DNA of 64,000 nt, taken from Alitta virens. Its lineage: Eukaryota > Annelida > Polychaeta > Phyllodocida > Nereididae. The position numbers and the translations under genes are program-made. Positions 59,561 to 64,000 of this stretch are shown here, in pieces (the stretch's first letter is position 1; every line of letters begins with the position of its first letter). The stretch spans positions 27,551,970 to 27,615,969 of the forward strand of contig OW028584.1 in NCBI GenBank assembly GCA_932294295.1. Reading direction: 5' to 3'. A model generated the notes under the pieces. That model made no database searches, was not told where the DNA came from, and saw only the letters and a program-made list of their open reading frames with translations.

Positions 59561-60960
59561 CTGGGTGACGCATCAGCAAACTGGGTGGCAAACATCGCCT
59601 GGGATGAGATGAACCCACGGCCCATTAGATGCCCCCAGCAGCCGTCACGCATGGTCGTCCCCAATTAGCTACGCCTGCATCAACGCCTCCCTGCCAAGAC
59701 CAACACTGGGCGATGCCCACCTGCCACGAGACTGACCACTGACCAGCCTAGACGGTCAGCCAATCAGCGCAGGCACACCGAGGACGAGCAAACAGGACCC
59801 CCGCGTAAGCAGCGACACACAGAAGACCAGCCAGTCGTGCCTACTGACACCACAGGATCCACCTTTCATTGCTTTCCTGGCCTGGGTTGCCACATCCCTA
59901 GCCCAGAACTCCATCAAAGTGACGCCACTTATGGATGGACTAAGCATCACTGGTGGGGACACCTCCACCAGACGGTCACAACATGGAACATATACGTTAC
60001 TCTGGATCCGCCACCTTACCCAGTGGAACTGGCGGACTGGGTTGCAGCTCTTAACATTACGTTTAGCGCTCTTAAAGAAGCTCGGGCATTAACATTCCCC
60101 TGAATGCTCAACAAATGAGACGAGATCATTTAGTAGCTACCTTGGACAAGGGCTCCAGGAGGCACCGAACAAAGCATGGTCTCTTTGACCAGGGAGGCAC
60201 CATTCTCCACACCTTGTTTGGAGTGGCCACAACGGCCCAACTGGAACGGTTTGAGGCGGCTGTCCAAAAGGTCATTGGCCAGTAGATGGCTATAGCTCAT
60301 GCACATAACTTGCTTACAACCATCGTGAATCAGACTAGGACATACGTGAGGCAGCTAGCTATCGAACAGTCCTCATACATCCTCAAGCTGAACGCTGCCC
60401 TCACGCAATACGAGAGCGTGTTCAAGGAACATACCCAGAGGATCAGTCGGATGGAATTGATCGCTGACCTTAATGACTTTCTGGATGTCCTGGACCTTGC
60501 TTCCAGTCAGTATGAAACGCTGCTGAACCTATTTCATCGACAAAGTCCAAACTAGATGGCGGTAGACTGACCCGGGACCTCCTGCCCTCACAGCAACTGC
60601 GGGACATCATCCAGGAAGCATCTCTGAAGCATGGAGTGGTGAGCAATTTAGAGTGGTATTTTTCCTACATCTCTGTCTTTCCTCTTTGGCCTTCGTCTAC
60701 CAATCTGCTGTATAGAATTGAACTACCCCTCATTGCTAAAAGACCCACCCAGTGCCCATCAGCAACCCCATCCTTAAGCATTAAAATCGAGTTGGAGCCT
60801 GCTTATGCTCTGGACACGGTGTCTGGCAATCTGTTCATTTCGCGTGTCTTGTTCATAAACCAAACATTTGCCAGACCGGTCCAGAGTACAGTCCCCAATT
60901 AAAGCAGTGCGCCCGAGGGTTGCTGACCAACCGACCAGATCTCATCAAGCTATGCAAGGC
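59561..60960 (+). pseudogene. Envelope/fusion-protein-like region of the gypsy element, broken
   Basis: Downstream of the integrase, where errantivirus-like and other env-bearing Ty3/gypsy elements carry an env gene. At about 60150-60280 one frame has a short basic stretch followed by a glycine-containing hydrophobic segment, reminiscent of baculovirus F/errantivirus Env cleavage and fusion regions. A TAG at about 60283 interrupts it. The next frame (60286-60555) is rich in heptad-like leucine spacing. A further open piece is at 60636-60902. Frames are broken in several places, and the copy is not functional. Assignment to an envelope rests on position and general pattern, not on a database match. 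Confidence 0.5.
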
Positions 60961-61921
60961 TAAAATATCCCCCCATGACGGCAGCCCCATCATTTCATCT
61001 ATTACGCTTAATCAGTACTGCTCACGCCTATGCGATGTCATCAACAGCTACTCTTTAAGGAGTTGTGTGATTTAGCATTTATTTTTTTGTAGTAAGAATT
61101 GTGTTAGTATGTTTTTATGATTCTGGGGTACTGCTTGCCCCTCCTGCTGTCCAGATGCAGCATTGGTAAAAGTGCGAGCTCCCCCTGGTCAGCATGTATT
61201 TTATATATATTGTATTTTGTATTTTAAGTTCCTGGGAGAACGCTTGCCTCACGTGCCAATAATTGCAGTGGTAAGAGTGCGAGCGTCCCCACGTCACCAT
61301 GTATACATTGATTAACCATTAGGTTACTTCAGACTTTAGGGAGAGGTCTTTAAATTTCTCCCACCTTAATCATGGAGCGTTGTGACACCATGACATGAGT
61401 GCTACGCGTCATAGCCCATGCCAAGAACCATCTGCTGCCCACAACACGACTGTCAAGTACAGACAGGTCGACTTATCACAGCCAATTTTTACATTGTGCC
61501 TCAATCTGTATGCTACTTTTAGATGAATTGCATGTGTAGATCTTGGGCTGTATTATTGTTTAATTTAAAATTGTCAGTTTAATTGGTTTGATGATTGCCG
61601 GACTGGAAAATGTAGTAAGCCTTCGCGTTGTTTGACAGGCTTTGTCAGTGACCTGGGAGCAAGGAATTCGTGCAAAAATGGTTAGTGCATAATAATTGTC
61701 TTGTTTGGCGGTTGCCCACGCCACTGTAGTTTATATCATTGTAAATGCTTTTTTCCTCATCTCCTGAGCAACATGCTTCCTAGCCATTTTGTATTATTAA
61801 TCATTCAGTAGCTTGATTTGCTAGCGTCAGCCTGACGTGTCTCTCCCAGAGGTCCGAAGCATAGGCCGCGTAGCAGCAATTGCTGATGTGTATCACTGGC
61901 CTAAACAAACGGAGGGAGGAA
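60961..61921. other. Probable 3' non-coding part of the gypsy element
   Basis: No gene recognised. An imperfect duplication of about 85-90 bp is seen at about 61117-61200 and 61226-61310 (GGTAAAAGTGCGAGC and GGTAAGAGTGCGAGC, then GTCA(G/C)CATGTAT). A purine-rich ACGGAGGGAGGAA ends at 61921. Confidence 0.45.
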
Positions 61922-63003
61922 TGTAAAGTTCACCCCCCCCCCCCCAACTTTGTGTGTGTTAAATATTTATATGTATGTATGCCTCATATGCAACCAATTT
62001 ACTTAGGTAGCCCTTGTGCCTGGAAGCATGTCAGCTCTTCATTACTATTGCCACCACCTCTCAATGAGCACACATATTTTTTTATATTGTTTTATATTGT
62101 TTCATTCATGATAATGATTTCACTAAATATTAATGCCATTAGTGTTTGAACTTAACTTTGAAGCCTATCTGAGCAGGCAGCTTTTGTTTAACTTTCATCG
62201 GTGTAATCTATGTCCAGCTTTTATAAAAGCATTTCTAAGCTGTTATAGCACTTCAATATCAGTACTGTAAGCAGGCTTTAGATCTATGTAAATTGCACTC
62301 CATTGTCTGGCATTTAGGCCTTGATACATTGTGTGTACTTCACTTAATATCCCCTTGTAGTGGACTTGGAGTGGCATTAAGTCAATTGACCATAAGTATT
62401 TTATTGATGCACATTCTCTGCAGATGTGTGTGCAGAAGTAGGTGGCACAGAGAATCTGGTTAATTGCCACATTTTAAATTGTAGATTGAATAATAGGTAA
62501 TGTTAAATAGGATTGCTCATTGAGGCCTGGTCATCCATCGGTCAAGACTTGACCTTTTGGTCTCCAGAGCTTGACCTGTGGAACTCTTGTTCTTGACCTT
62601 TGCATCTCTTGAGAGATAGCTGATTAAGTTTGGGTATAAATAGTTATGAATTGAAAATAAAGACCAGTTTTTACCTGACCAGTTTTTGGAAAGGAACAAG
62701 GCATTTCTGAATTCATTGTTTTGATTTACTTGAGCATGAGAGACATTGATGACTGATTGAGTCAAGATTGATTGGAAGATTGATGACTGATTGAGTCAGA
62801 TTGACAAGAGGATAAGTCCTGCTTAGACTGGCCTAGCCAGTGTACAGAGCTCGGGTTTGTTACGAAGAAGATGAATGAGCACAGAGACTTTATACTGTGA
62901 GCTAAAAGTGTAACCTCACAGTGGTCTCACATGGAGGTCGCAGTGCGAGTCTTCTGTGAGCAAACTGTGAGCTGATCCTGTGTGATTCTACGTTTCTGCA
63001 ACA
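61922..63003 (+). mobile_element. Possible LTR of the gypsy element
   Basis: It begins TGTAAAG directly after a purine tract (GGAGGGAGGAA), as expected at the start of a 3' LTR. It contains TATAAATAG (62635-62643) and AATAAA (62656-62661). It could end in CA near 63003. There is no second LTR in the window to compare, since the element is cut off at the 5' side, so this remains a guess. Confidence 0.25.
62743..62806. repeat. Short tandem duplication
   Basis: ATTGATGACTGATTGAGTCA occurs twice, about 34 bp apart. Confidence 0.8.
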
Positions 63004-64000
63004 TTCCCATCCCATGGTAGCTCTGAGCAATTAAGCTGTGAAGCTGGTTACAACCAATGATGAACTAAAACAAAACCGTTCAGAACAGCCTTCATTCATG
63101 ATTGCCCCAAGCTGGTTTTGAAACATACAACCTACCTACTACCTAACCTAAGCCTAACATTCCTACACCCAAACCGCTACACCAACCAGTCAAATTCAAG
63201 TCACAAATGATTTACTTGCATGGGTCCACGTTTATCTTGCAAAAATGAATTTAAGCACAGTTGCGTTCAAACCCATGTAGGTTCTGCCCATGGTTTTAAC
63301 AAGCCGGTGTGTCACCAAATGGGCCTGAGAGCTTGTTGATTACAGGCCAGCTTATAACAGAAACTATAAATAGAACTGCTGCTTTTATTGTGATCCTAGA
63401 AACACCACCTGCAGCCTGTTGCTATGAAAACCATTGGATTATGGGACCGTTTTTAAAACTATATTTTTATCTCATTGAGACACACAACTTTCTGCAAACT
63501 GTGAGAAGTCCTAGCTTTCTGATTGACAAAAGTTTTGGTAAAGGTTAGGCTGCATTCAAAATCAGTTTCAATTGATTATACAAATCTGGAGACTGGCGTG
63601 ATTAAACATTTTTGCTCATGATCTAAAGGGCATGGTATGGATTTCATAAATTTCCAGGTGACCTTCCTTGCTCATTTATCTGGGGATCTGGGCCACACAA
63701 CCTTGAACAAGTCTTCCCAATGGCTTCGGGCTACTTTGTTGCAAGCTTGCGAGGAACCCTTGCCTGATTTCACAGAATTCCACGGTTTCTTCATCGTAGC
63801 CCACTAGCAGTAAACAACTAGGTGTATCAATAGGTCAGCCAATGCAAGTGAAGCTTAGCGTTTCGATTGAGCATGAACACTCAACCATCAAGACGGTTCA
63901 CATTGCTGCGCTATAAATAGATCCACTTCTTTGGCACCAACCTAAGTATGAATAAACCAGCTAATGAAACCCATTTCTAGCAAGGCCTCACAGCGGAGCC
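63004..64000. other. Right end without recognised gene
   Basis: No exon, RNA gene or element can be supported. Two TATAAATAG words are at 63365 and 63912. The one open frame of 79 codons at 63309-63548 resembles nothing I recognise. Confidence 0.45.

Noticed and set aside
63309..63548. 79-codon open frame at the right end
   Set aside because: No recognisable motif, composition like the non-coding surroundings, and no neighbouring exon.

Overview
This is a eukaryotic, almost certainly metazoan, window. It has no bacterial-type operons. Three multi-exon genes with GT-AG introns can be assembled, each with consistent intron phases, and the spaces between and inside them are filled with LINEs, tRNA-derived SINEs, small inverted-repeat DNA transposons and tandem repeats. 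A CARD-type caspase, a uronyl 2-O-sulfotransferase-like enzyme and a fibrinogen-like/contactin-associated-protein-like domain point to an animal, probably an aquatic invertebrate. The phylum cannot be fixed from this sequence alone.

Layout. 1-20005: a giant minisatellite with a 50-bp unit (about 385 units, with higher-order structure), interrupted at 1321-2045 by a non-satellite island rich in tetranucleotide repeats. 20155-24222 (+): a nine-exon caspase gene starting about 150 bp after the last satellite unit; at least four of its introns' insertions are recognisable MITEs. 24223-27827: intergenic DNA with a poly-G/poly-C MITE and a ~160-bp tandem array. 27828-39943 (+): a seven-exon type II membrane sulfotransferase gene (UST/2-OST family). 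Its introns 1, 2, 4 and 5 carry LINE fragments, two SINE families, foldback and palindromic elements, including a four-layer nest of insertions at 35860-38150.

39944-52804: no host gene recognised. It holds two reverse-oriented LINEs (41953-45235 and 45908-47640), a MITE, palindromic elements and a GC-rich foldback element. 52805-55191 (-): three exons of a gene with a fibrinogen-like/CNTNAP-like extracellular domain, probably incomplete at both ends. 55860-58240 (+): a decayed LINE with endonuclease-end and reverse transcriptase remnants. 58971-about 61000 (+): a decayed Ty3/gypsy-type element with an integrase core and a downstream envelope/fusion-protein-like region. 61080-64000: no gene recognised; a possible LTR lies within it.

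The three host genes belong to different processes (apoptosis or immune proteolysis, glycosaminoglycan sulfation, extracellular recognition), and nothing seen suggests they form a functional cluster. The most unusual features are the 20-kb minisatellite directly against the caspase, a GC-AG intron required by the sulfotransferase reading frame, a hairpin with compensating changes shared by several LINE 3' ends, and the dense series of new-looking MITE, SINE and foldback families with visible target-site duplications.
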